DNA of 5,274 bases from Acidimicrobiaceae bacterium (GTDB taxonomy: Bacteria > Actinomycetota > Acidimicrobiia > Acidimicrobiales > RAAP-2). The notes beneath the pieces were generated by a model. It did not search any database. It was not told the origin of the DNA and was given only the letters and a program-made list of their open reading frames with translations. The DNA is taken from the NCBI GenBank assembly GCA_003157945.1, contig PMFY01000209.1:1-5274 (forward strand), in the 5' to 3' direction. This document shows positions 1 through 5,082 of the stretch, one piece after another (within the stretch, counting starts at the first letter, position 1; each line of letters begins with the position of its first letter). The position numbers and the translations under genes are program-made.

Positions 1-293
1 TCGGGCTGGTAGTAGTCGTAGTACGAGACGAAGAACTCGACCCGGTTCTTCGGGAAGAGCTCCCGCAGCTCGGACGACAGCTGGGCGGCCAGCGACTTGT
101 TCGGCTCGATGATCAGCGTGGGCCGCTGGACGGCCTCGATCGTCCAGGCGATGGTGGCCGTCTTGCCGGACCCGGTGATGCCGAGGAGGGTCTGGTAGCG
201 GTCGCCGCGCTCCAGGCCCTCGACCAGTCCGGCGATGGCCTGCGGCTGGTCCCCGGCGGGACGGAAGGGGGAGATGACCTCGAAGGGGGGCAC
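1..293 (-). CDS. uvrB: Excinuclease ABC subunit B, N-terminal part (runs off the left edge)
   Basis: UvrB is the damage-verifying helicase-like subunit of the UvrABC nucleotide excision repair complex in the cytoplasm. It is loaded by UvrA and then recruits UvrC. About 97 codons are visible. The start region [19 protein letters not shown] (residues 2-20) is the family's typical opening. Walker A GITGSGKT lies at residues 38-45, with K44 as the ATP-binding lysine. It is followed by PNKSLAAQL (64-72) and by [11 protein letters not shown] (87-97), the tyrosine-rich start of the beta-hairpin that clamps DNA. The [13 protein letters not shown] stretch after Walker A resembles actinobacterial UvrB. 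I chose the GTG at 293-291 because conserved sequence begins right after it. No Shine-Dalgarno precedes it, but a TACCCT element sits at leaderless spacing. An in-frame GTG at 323-321 is the alternative start. The gene follows coaE on the same strand after a 103-base gap. The remaining helicase motifs and the UvrC-binding domain lie outside the window. Confidence 0.95.
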   Translation of the reverse strand, partial: MPPFEVISPFRPAGDQPQAIAGLVEGLERGDRYQTLLGITGSGKTATIAWTIEAVQRPTLIIEPNKSLAAQLSSELRELFPKNRVEFFVSYYDYYQP

Positions 294-300
294 GTCGTCA

Positions 301-306
301 AGGGTA
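301..306 (-). promoter_or_regulatory. Candidate -10 element (TACCCT) for a leaderless uvrB transcript
   Basis: TACCCT on the minus strand fits the actinobacterial TANNNT -10 pattern. Seven bases separate it from the GTG at 293, so the first transcribed base would be the G of the start codon. There is no Shine-Dalgarno before that GTG, which fits leaderless translation, common in actinobacteria. I see no convincing -35 hexamer and no LexA-type box in the gap. This is inference from motif and spacing only. Confidence 0.4.
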
Positions 307-380
307 CCGGGAGGGTGCGACACCCACGCCGGGTGACCACCGGTCCGGGACGCCGGCGACCGCCCCCGGGGGACGACCCC

Positions 381-395
381 GCCCGCCTCCCGGGC
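381..395 (-). terminator. Small GC hairpin just after the coaE stop
   Basis: Immediately after the coaE TGA the minus strand reads GCCCG-GGAGG-CGGGC, a perfect 5-bp stem with a 5-base loop. It is followed by further self-complementary sequence, including a 10-base CCCCCGGGGG palindrome at 363-372. No T-run follows. It could be a weak terminator or a transcript-end structure between coaE and uvrB, but such hairpins arise easily in DNA this rich in GC. Confidence 0.25.
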
Positions 396-396
396 C

Positions 397-1035
397 TCAG
401 GTCGCCGGTTCGGCGCCGTCCGTGACCGGGTCCGGTTGGGGCAGGGCCACGAGTTCGTCCCACACCCGGTCGACCTCCCGGGCCAGGTGACCGGTGTCGC
501 CCGAGTTGTCGATCACGTAGTCGGCGCCCTCGAGGCGCTCCTCGCGGCTCGGCTGGGCGGCCATGCGGGCCCGCACGTCGTCCTCGGACATGCCCCGCTG
601 CCCGACCAGCCGTTCCATCCGCACCTCGGGGGACACGTCGACCACGATGATGGCGTCGAGGGCCAGGAGGTCCCGGTGGAAGGCCTTCAGCAGGGGGATG
701 TCCATGACGACGATGTCGTCGGTCCCCTTCCAGGCGTCCTTCCCCTCGATCATGGCCACCCCGATCGCCGGGTGGACGATGGCGTTGAGGTCGGCCACGG
801 TGGCCGGGTCGGCGAACGCCACCTCGGCGAGCCGGGGCCGATCGATGCGCCCCTCGGCATCGAGGATCCCGGTCCCGAACCGGTCGACGAGGGCCTGGTG
901 GGCGGGCGCCCCGGGCTCGACCACCTCCCGGGCCACCTTGTCGGCGTCCACCAGGTGGGCGCCGTGGGCCACGAGGAGCTCGGCCACCGTCGACTTGCCG
1001 GCGCCGATGTTGCCGGTGAGTCCGACGGTCAGCAC
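397..1035 (-). CDS. coaE: Dephospho-CoA kinase
   Basis: CoaE phosphorylates the 3'-hydroxyl of dephospho-CoA with ATP, the last step of coenzyme A biosynthesis, in the cytoplasm. The 212-residue product has the normal family length. Visible features are the P-loop TGNIGAGKS (residues 7-15, K14), the substrate-site DAD (30-32) followed by [17 protein letters not shown] (38-54), NAIVHP (84-89), IPLL (113-116), VVDVSPE (131-137), QPSREERL (161-168) and VIDNSG (174-179). These correspond in order to the E. coli protein. Two positions differ from the common form: the P-loop has N9 where GGIGSGKS has glycine, and PLLKA replaces the usual PLLFE/PLLVE. The last 15 or so residues are a variable tail. 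The start is GTG at 1035-1033, preceded by GGGGGA with a 7-base spacer. The methyltransferase stop lies 19 bases upstream, so the two are probably cotranscribed. A uvrB gene follows, a common neighbourhood for actinobacterial coaE. Confidence 0.96.
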   Translation of the reverse strand: MLTVGLTGNIGAGKSTVAELLVAHGAHLVDADKVAREVVEPGAPAHQALVDRFGTGILDAEGRIDRPRLAEVAFADPATVADLNAIVHPAIGVAMIEGKDAWKGTDDIVVMDIPLLKAFHRDLLALDAIIVVDVSPEVRMERLVGQRGMSEDDVRARMAAQPSREERLEGADYVIDNSGDTGHLAREVDRVWDELVALPQPDPVTDGAEPAT

Positions 1036-1042
1036 GGCGCGA

Positions 1043-1048
1043 TCCCCC
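1043..1048 (-). promoter_or_regulatory. Ribosome binding site of coaE (GGGGGA)
   Basis: GGGGGA stands 7 bases before the GTG at 1035, inside the 19-base gap after the methyltransferase stop codon. It supports that GTG as the coaE start and independent initiation within a shared transcript. Confidence 0.55.
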
Positions 1049-1054
1049 GGTCGC

Positions 1055-1897
1055 TCACGCCGGGCGGCGCGGTCGCGACGCCGTGGCGAACAGCACCATC
1101 GTCGTCCGGTCGAGGTCGTCGGTGACGAAGAAGTCGTCGGCCGAGATGCCGGTCACGCCGCCCGAGTCGCCCCGGGCGATGACCTTGTAGGCGAGGGGAA
1201 GGATCCGGGTGTAGATCCCGACGTACCAGGACCTCGGGATCTTGTGCCGGAGGTCGAGGAAGTCGAGGCGGAGCACCTTCTCGGCCTTGACCCGCCGGGC
1301 GGTGAAGTCGGCCTTGGCGTGGGGCACGGCGTCGAGACCCTGGATCGTGACGTCGTGGAAGTGCCGGGAGAGCAGGGCGCGCAGCTCGGGCGGCTCGAAC
1401 AGGTGGATGTGGAACGGGTTCTCGAAGTCCGCCGGCTCGTTCGGCGTCAGGAAGAAGACCGTGCCGTCGTCCCCGAGCACGCGGGCCAGCTCCGCCACGT
1501 GCCCCTCCGGCTCGTCGAAGTGCTCGATGAGGTGGGACGAGCAGGCCCAGTCGAACCCGCCCTCGGCGAACCCGAGGGCGAGGGCGTTCATCTGGGCCGT
1601 GACCAGGCCGCCGGGACCGTAGTTCCGCTTCGCCTCCTCCACCGCCTCGGCGCTGTAGTCGACGCCGACGACCCGGCGTCCGGGGGCCAGGAACCGGGCC
1701 GACTCGAAGCCCTGGCCGCACCCGACGTCCAGGACGGTGCCCGACCCGAGCCGCTCGATGATGGTGCGGTAGCCGGCGGCGTGGAGCGCCAGCAGCGAGT
1801 CAGGGGTGACCCCCTGCTGGGGGCGCTCACCCGTGAGCTGGCGGCCCTTGCGGTCCGCGGTGGCCGCCGACCCGGCGGGTACGTGTGCGGTGCTCAT
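1055..1897 (-). CDS. Class I SAM-dependent methyltransferase, probably acting on a glycan or lipid
   Basis: From the ATG at 1897 the product is 280 residues. It has a Rossmann-type methyltransferase core: motif I VLDVGCGQGF (residues 55-64) binds S-adenosylmethionine, VVGVD ends with the ribose-binding acid D80, GGFDWACSSHLIEHFDEP spans 113-130 (motif II region), and the strand-4/5 region ends in TPNEP (151-155), followed by HIHLFEPPEL (163-172). This layout is common in small-molecule and sugar methyltransferases of the Methyltransf_11/23 type. The acceptor cannot be read from the sequence. The nearby glycosyltransferase and flippase suggest a surface sugar or lipid (inference). No signal peptide or membrane segment is seen, so it should be cytoplasmic. 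The start is uncertain. An in-frame GTG at 1939 would add 14 residues rich in Ala, Ser and Gly. I prefer the ATG because a leader ORF overlaps it as ATGA. coaE begins 19 bases after the stop. Confidence 0.88.
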   Translation of the reverse strand: MSTAHVPAGSAATADRKGRQLTGERPQQGVTPDSLLALHAAGYRTIIERLGSGTVLDVGCGQGFESARFLAPGRRVVGVDYSAEAVEEAKRNYGPGGLVTAQMNALALGFAEGGFDWACSSHLIEHFDEPEGHVAELARVLGDDGTVFFLTPNEPADFENPFHIHLFEPPELRALLSRHFHDVTIQGLDAVPHAKADFTARRVKAEKVLRLDFLDLRHKIPRSWYVGIYTRILPLAYKVIARGDSGGVTGISADDFFVTDDLDRTTMVLFATASRPRRPA

Positions 1898-1947
1898 CGG
1901 CCCGACCGACGCCGACGCCGACCCTGCCACTGCTCCCACTGGTCCAT
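1894..1947 (-). CDS. Possible 17-residue arginine-rich leader ORF before the methyltransferase
   Basis: The ATG at 1947-1945 opens MDQWEQWQGRRRRRSGR and ends with TGA at 1896-1894. That stop overlaps the methyltransferase ATG as ATGA, the classic spacing for translational coupling. GGGGAG at 1957-1952 lies four bases before the ATG, the best Shine-Dalgarno in this gap. The arginine block comes from a tandem GTCGGC-type repeat (about 1905-1922). It may instead be chance: the same Shine-Dalgarno could serve the in-frame GTG at 1939 with a 12-base spacer. No homology is recognised. Confidence 0.3.
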   Translation of the reverse strand: MDQWEQWQGRRRRRSGR

Positions 1948-1973
1948 CTGACTCCCCGTCCTCGTGCCGGCGC

Positions 1974-1999
1974 CCGCGGCTGCCGTGACGGCGCCGCGG
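1974..1999. repeat. 26-base imperfect palindrome upstream of the methyltransferase
   Basis: CCGCGGC-T-GCCGT (1974-1986) mirrors ACGGC-GCCGCGG (1988-1999) around a single central G. All twelve positions pair and one T is bulged at 1981. It lies where a transcript from the -10 at 2011-2006 would begin. It could therefore be a 5'-end RNA hairpin or the operator of a dimeric repressor. Nothing shows which protein would bind it. Confidence 0.45.
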
Positions 2000-2005
2000 T
2001 CGTGT

Positions 2006-2011
2006 ACCTTA
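2006..2011 (-). promoter_or_regulatory. Candidate -10 element (TAAGGT) for the methyltransferase-coaE transcript
   Basis: TAAGGT matches the TANNNT pattern and is one of the few A/T-containing stretches in the gap after the glycosyltransferase. Transcription would begin near 1999, giving a leader of about 50 bases before the ATG at 1947. No clear -35 hexamer lies 16-18 bases upstream, so the call rests on a weak motif and position. Confidence 0.3.
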
Positions 2012-2068
2012 CCGACCGCCCGGGCCACCGAACGGACCCTTCCCCGCCGGGACCACGGCCCGACCGAC

Positions 2069-2087
2069 CGGGGAGCCGGGCACCCCG
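2069..2087 (-). terminator. GC hairpin after the glycosyltransferase stop
   Basis: CGGGG (2069-2073) pairs with CCCCG (2083-2087) around an inner GCC/GGC, starting 10 bases past the glycosyltransferase TGA. There is no T-run, so if it ends transcription it would do so weakly. The position at a gene end and just before a candidate promoter is the main support. Confidence 0.27.
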
Positions 2088-2097
2088 TTCGGCGGCC

Positions 2098-3432
2098 TCA
2101 GACCGTGCGCGACAGGGCCTCGGTGCCCAGCGCGGCCAGTGTGCCCCGGGCGGTGGCGTCCCAGGTCAGGCGGCCGGCGTGCTCGAGAGCCCCGACACCC
2201 AGCCGGCGCCGGAGCACCTCGTCCCGCAGCACGGCGTCGAGCGCGGCCACCATGTCGTCGGTGGTGTCGACCAGGAGGCCGGACGTCCCGTCGACGACCG
2301 CGTCCTCGTGCCCGCCGATGCGGGTGGCCACCGACGGCGTCCCGCAGGCCCCGGCCTCGGTGACCGTCATCCCCCAGCCCTCGCGCAGCGACGACGACGC
2401 CACCACCCAGGCCGACCGGTAGAGGTCGAGGAGGGCGTCGTCGTCCACGAATCCCGGCAGCTCGATCCAGCCCTCCGCCCCGTGGCTCCGGATCAGGGCC
2501 TCGAGGGCGGGGCGCTCGTAGCCCTCTCCGGCCAGGACGGCACGCAGGTCGGGGTGCTGGGGCTTGAGGCGCACCAGGGCCTCCACGAGCAGGTGGAACC
2601 GCTTGACCGGCACCAGGCGCCCGACGGCCACCACCAGCGGCACGGCCGAACGCTCACCGCCGGGGGTGAACCGTGGCTCGACACCCGGTGGGACGACGGT
2701 GATGTGCTCGGCCGGCAGGCGGAGCCGATCCACGATCTCGGCCTTCGAGGAGTGCGACAGCGTGACGATGCGCCCGTGCCGGTAGAAGGGCGGGGCGATC
2801 CGGTGCTCGACCACGTGACCGGCGTCGGCGAGGCCGCGCGGCAGCACCAGCTTCCACATCTCGTCGTGCACGTGGTGCAGGAAGGTGATCTGGGGACTGC
2901 GCGACCAGACGGGGCTGAAGAACGGCATGCCGTTCCAGATCTCCACGACCCCGTCGCCCGTACCGATGCGGCCCACGGCGCCCGACAGGATCGAGCGGGG
3001 GAACACGGAGTACCTCCCGGCCCGGCGGATGACGCGGTAGCCGTCCCGCCGCACCACCCGGCGGCCGCCGGGCACCGAGGAGGTCGTCATGGACACGTCG
3101 AGACCCGCCTGGGACCAGGCGGTCATGACCCGGTGGGCGTGCAGTTCGCTCCCACCCGCCTCCGGATCGTCGTAGTCACGCCACGCCAGGACGTCGATAC
3201 GCCGCAGTCCGGACCGCCCGGCGATCTCCTCGATGGACATGCCGCTGAACAGCGACACGGGGCCGGGGGCGCGGGCCGCACGGGCGGACGGGTGGTCGGA
3301 GGCGACGGCCTGGGCCGTTCCCTCCGCAGACGCGTCGCGTCCCGATCCGATCCGGGTGACGGAGGCGTCGGCCGGGCGACCGAGGGCGGCCCGTGCGTCC
3401 CGTGAGGAGGGCGTCACCGGCACCGGTTCCAC
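2098..3432 (-). CDS. GT4-type glycosyltransferase (GT-B fold)
   Basis: The protein transfers a sugar from an activated donor (usually a nucleotide-sugar) to a glycan or lipid acceptor, probably at the cytoplasmic face of the membrane. From the longest start it has 444 residues. The N-terminal Rossmann domain opens at about residue 77 with RRIDVLAWRDYDDPEAGGSE, whose glycine-rich loop is at 93-96. HHVHDEMW (186-193) follows. The donor domain has VGRLVPVKR (270-278), AGEGYERPALEALI (301-314) and EGWGMTVTE (351-359), the EX7E motif with E351 and E359, then GTPSVATRIGGHEDAVVDGTSGLLV (364-388). Donor and acceptor are not readable. The first 64 residues are low-complexity, rich in Ala, Arg, Gly and Ser. 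Start candidates are GTG 3432, GTG 3417 (overlapped as GTGA by a leader ORF) and ATG 3240, which would begin just before conserved sequence. None has a strong Shine-Dalgarno. No membrane segment is seen. It lies 97 bases after the flippase stop. Confidence 0.93.
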   Translation of the reverse strand: MEPVPVTPSSRDARAALGRPADASVTRIGSGRDASAEGTAQAVASDHPSARAARAPGPVSLFSGMSIEEIAGRSGLRRIDVLAWRDYDDPEAGGSELHAHRVMTAWSQAGLDVSMTTSSVPGGRRVVRRDGYRVIRRAGRYSVFPRSILSGAVGRIGTGDGVVEIWNGMPFFSPVWSRSPQITFLHHVHDEMWKLVLPRGLADAGHVVEHRIAPPFYRHGRIVTLSHSSKAEIVDRLRLPAEHITVVPPGVEPRFTPGGERSAVPLVVAVGRLVPVKRFHLLVEALVRLKPQHPDLRAVLAGEGYERPALEALIRSHGAEGWIELPGFVDDDALLDLYRSAWVVASSSLREGWGMTVTEAGACGTPSVATRIGGHEDAVVDGTSGLLVDTTDDMVAALDAVLRDEVLRRRLGVGALEHAGRLTWDATARGTLAALGTEALSRTV

Positions 3433-3455
3433 TGTGCTTGCCCGGGGTTCCGCAT
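3414..3455 (-). CDS. Possible 13-residue leader ORF before the glycosyltransferase
   Basis: The ATG at 3455-3453 opens MRNPGQAQWNRCR and stops with TGA at 3416-3414. The stop overlaps the in-frame glycosyltransferase codon GTG 3417-3415 as GTGA. The ATG lies six bases after the -10-like TACACT, so the leader could begin a leaderless mRNA and hand ribosomes to the glycosyltransferase. It is too short for statistical support, and it also overlaps the first codons of the longest glycosyltransferase frame. Confidence 0.3.
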   Translation of the reverse strand: MRNPGQAQWNRCR

Positions 3456-3461
3456 CGACGC

Positions 3462-3467
3462 AGTGTA
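3462..3467 (-). promoter_or_regulatory. Candidate -10 element (TACACT) for the glycosyltransferase
   Basis: TACACT fits TANNNT and lies in the 97-base gap after the flippase gene. Transcription would start near 3455, at or next to the leader ATG and about 23 bases before the GTG at 3432. The expected -35 position is only a G-run, so any promoter would depend on the -10 or on an activator. Confidence 0.38.
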
Positions 3468-3492
3468 CCGGAGACGGGTCGGGACCCCCCGG
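3468..3492 (-). terminator. Weak hairpin between the flippase and glycosyltransferase genes
   Basis: GGGTC-GG-GACCC (3476-3487 on the plus strand) sits inside flanking CCGG repeats (3468-3471 and 3489-3492) that can also pair. The loop is tight and no T-run follows. It could be a weak terminator for the flippase transcript. It directly abuts the candidate -10 at 3467-3462, so it might instead influence that promoter. Confidence 0.2.
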
Positions 3493-3529
3493 ATCATCGC
3501 CCGCGTCCGGACACCGGGGTGGGACGGGA

Positions 3530-5065
3530 TCAGGCCTGGTGGCCCGCCCGTTGCCAGCCCCACCGGCGGGTCCAGTGCTGGCCGCGGTGGCGGACGTGGA
3601 TGCCGATGAAGGCGATGCCCATGCCCAGGGCCAGGAGGGCCTGCACGATGAGGTCGGCCCAGGCCGTCGCCGTCGGGTGACCGTCGGCGCGGGTGACCAG
3701 GATGGCGGCCAGTCCCGATCCGGCGGCCAGGAGGTACACGATCCATCGCGAGCCGGTGCCGAAGAGGTAATTGGTCACCAGCACGGTGAAGGACAGGCAG
3801 ACCATGGCCAGCACCAGCGGGGCGAAGGCGGCGGAGGCGGTGCTGAGCTTGGCCGAGAACACCAGGGTCAGGAACTGCTTCGGCACCACGACGGCGATGC
3901 CCAGCAGCACGACGGCGGGGACGGCGAGGAACAGCAGGGTCACACCGAGCTGCCGGATGGCGTGCCCCCCCTCGTTCCAGCGGATGGTCGCCTCCGGCAG
4001 CAGGTAGGCCCCGAGGGCCAGGGCGCCGAACACCAGCGCCTTGGACGCCACGGAGATGGCCGCGTACGGGCCGACGTTGGCGTGGTCCAGGCGGCCCAGC
4101 AGGATCACGTCGATGTTCTGCAGGAGGCCCAGCAGGGCGAGCCCCACGAAGGCGGCGGACACGTCGGCCAGGAGCTTGCGCCGGGCCAGGATCTCCTCGG
4201 GCGCCGTGGTGGCGACGACCACTCCGTCACGCACCACGGGAGCGGTGGCCGGGTTCGTCCACGCCTTGTGGGCCAGCCAGTGGGCGTGGGCGGTCGCCAC
4301 CACCTCGCTCAGGAACAGTCCGAGGGCGTAGCCCACCACCCCGAAGCCGCCGACCACCAGGACGAGGACGGCGGCCGTCCGCACGCCGCCCTCGACCAGC
4401 AGGTTTCCGGCCAGCGGACGGTAGCTCCGGTGGGCCTGGAGCAGCCCGCGGTCGACGCTGAGCAGGATCCAGATCCCCGCGGCCATGAGGATGAGGACCA
4501 CCCCACGACCGTCGGGCAGTCGGAGCTGGTGGGCGATCCACCCCTGGAGGGCCAGCACCAGGACCAGTTCGACGGCCATGCCGGCCAGGCAGATCCGATG
4601 GGCCCGGGCGATCCACTTGCGCACCAGGTGGCTCTGTCCCGTCGTCTGGAGACCGGTGACCCGGCGCACCACACCGACCAGCACGGCGGACCCGGGCATG
4701 GACAGGATGAAGAACAGGCCGAGCAGCTGGGCGATCTCGCCGTAGGACTGGGACGACACCAGGCGGGCGACGGCCACCACCACGAGGGCGGCGGCGCCGT
4801 TCACCAGCATGCCGGCGATCGCCACCGGTCCGGCCTGGAGCAGGCCGCCCTTCACCGTGTTGTCGGAGCCGACCAGGCTGGGCGCCGACTCGTCGGGGGG
4901 CAGCGGGATCATCGGACCGCCGGCCACGGCGATCCCCACCGCCGGGCCCAGGGCCGCCGACTCCCCGATGGGGTCGGTGACCGTCTCGACCTCCTCCAGG
5001 ATCAGGTCGAGGCCCGGCTCCGTGTCGTCGGGGCCGGTCGGTGCGTCCGACTCGTCGTGCCCCAC
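3530..5065 (-). CDS. Wzx-like polysaccharide/lipid-linked glycan flippase (MOP superfamily)
   Basis: This 511-residue integral membrane protein probably moves lipid-linked sugars across the cytoplasmic membrane. I count about 12 hydrophobic spans, near residues 73-95, 110-135, 152-175, 188-205, 220-240, 243-262, 302-322, 332-355, 370-395, 405-430, 440-460 and 468-490. A hydrophilic loop at about 263-300 separates the first six from the last six, as in two-bundle MOP exporters. The segment LLGRLDHANVGPYAAISVASKAL (322-344) resembles the span-7/8 region of polysaccharide exporters, where a membrane aspartate is often followed by GxY. The first 70 residues are polar and strongly acidic, and the C-terminus (about 491-511) is basic with several Trp, His and Arg. 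The start is GTG 5065-5063 with GGGGG ten bases upstream. ATG 4912 would remove the acidic tail. The oxidoreductase stop is 17 bases upstream, so the two are probably cotranscribed. The cargo is unknown. Lipid II or general MATE-type export is less likely given the neighbours. Confidence 0.85.
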   Translation of the reverse strand: MGHDESDAPTGPDDTEPGLDLILEEVETVTDPIGESAALGPAVGIAVAGGPMIPLPPDESAPSLVGSDNTVKGGLLQAGPVAIAGMLVNGAAALVVVAVARLVSSQSYGEIAQLLGLFFILSMPGSAVLVGVVRRVTGLQTTGQSHLVRKWIARAHRICLAGMAVELVLVLALQGWIAHQLRLPDGRGVVLILMAAGIWILLSVDRGLLQAHRSYRPLAGNLLVEGGVRTAAVLVLVVGGFGVVGYALGLFLSEVVATAHAHWLAHKAWTNPATAPVVRDGVVVATTAPEEILARRKLLADVSAAFVGLALLGLLQNIDVILLGRLDHANVGPYAAISVASKALVFGALALGAYLLPEATIRWNEGGHAIRQLGVTLLFLAVPAVVLLGIAVVVPKQFLTLVFSAKLSTASAAFAPLVLAMVCLSFTVLVTNYLFGTGSRWIVYLLAAGSGLAAILVTRADGHPTATAWADLIVQALLALGMGIAFIGIHVRHRGQHWTRRWGWQRAGHQA

Positions 5066-5075
5066 GGACCCGTCG

Positions 5076-5080
5076 CCCCC
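5076..5080 (-). promoter_or_regulatory. Ribosome binding site of the flippase gene (GGGGG)
   Basis: A G5 run lies within the 17-base gap after the oxidoreductase stop, ten bases before the GTG at 5065. It is the only Shine-Dalgarno-like stretch there, and it supports that start over the internal ATG at 4912. The spacing is slightly long. Confidence 0.4.
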
Positions 5081-5082
5081 GC

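Noticed and set aside
321..323. GTG at 323 as the uvrB start
   Set aside because: It would add ten residues (beginning [10 protein letters not shown]) not typical of UvrB and has no Shine-Dalgarno. Conserved sequence begins just after the GTG at 293. It is kept only as an alternative.
363..372. CCCCCGGGGG palindrome as a protein-binding site
   Set aside because: Homopolymer runs of C then G are expected by chance in an intergenic region this GC-rich, and nothing else supports a binding site.
1905..1922. Tandem GCCGAC-type repeat as a possible regulatory iteron
   Set aside because: Only three units, one of them imperfect, and it encodes an Ala/Ser stretch in the longer methyltransferase frame. 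It is better explained by low-complexity coding or the leader ORF.
563..1951. 462-codon plus-strand open frame opposite coaE and the methyltransferase
   Set aside because: It has no recognisable domain, is dominated by Arg, Ser, Pro and Ala, and lies opposite two well-supported genes. Stop codons are rare in antisense frames of DNA this GC-rich.
1885..3405. 506-codon plus-strand open frame opposite the glycosyltransferase
   Set aside because: Rich in Gly, Arg, Pro, His and Asp with no motif; it mirrors the codon bias of the minus-strand glycosyltransferase, which has full GT-B motifs.
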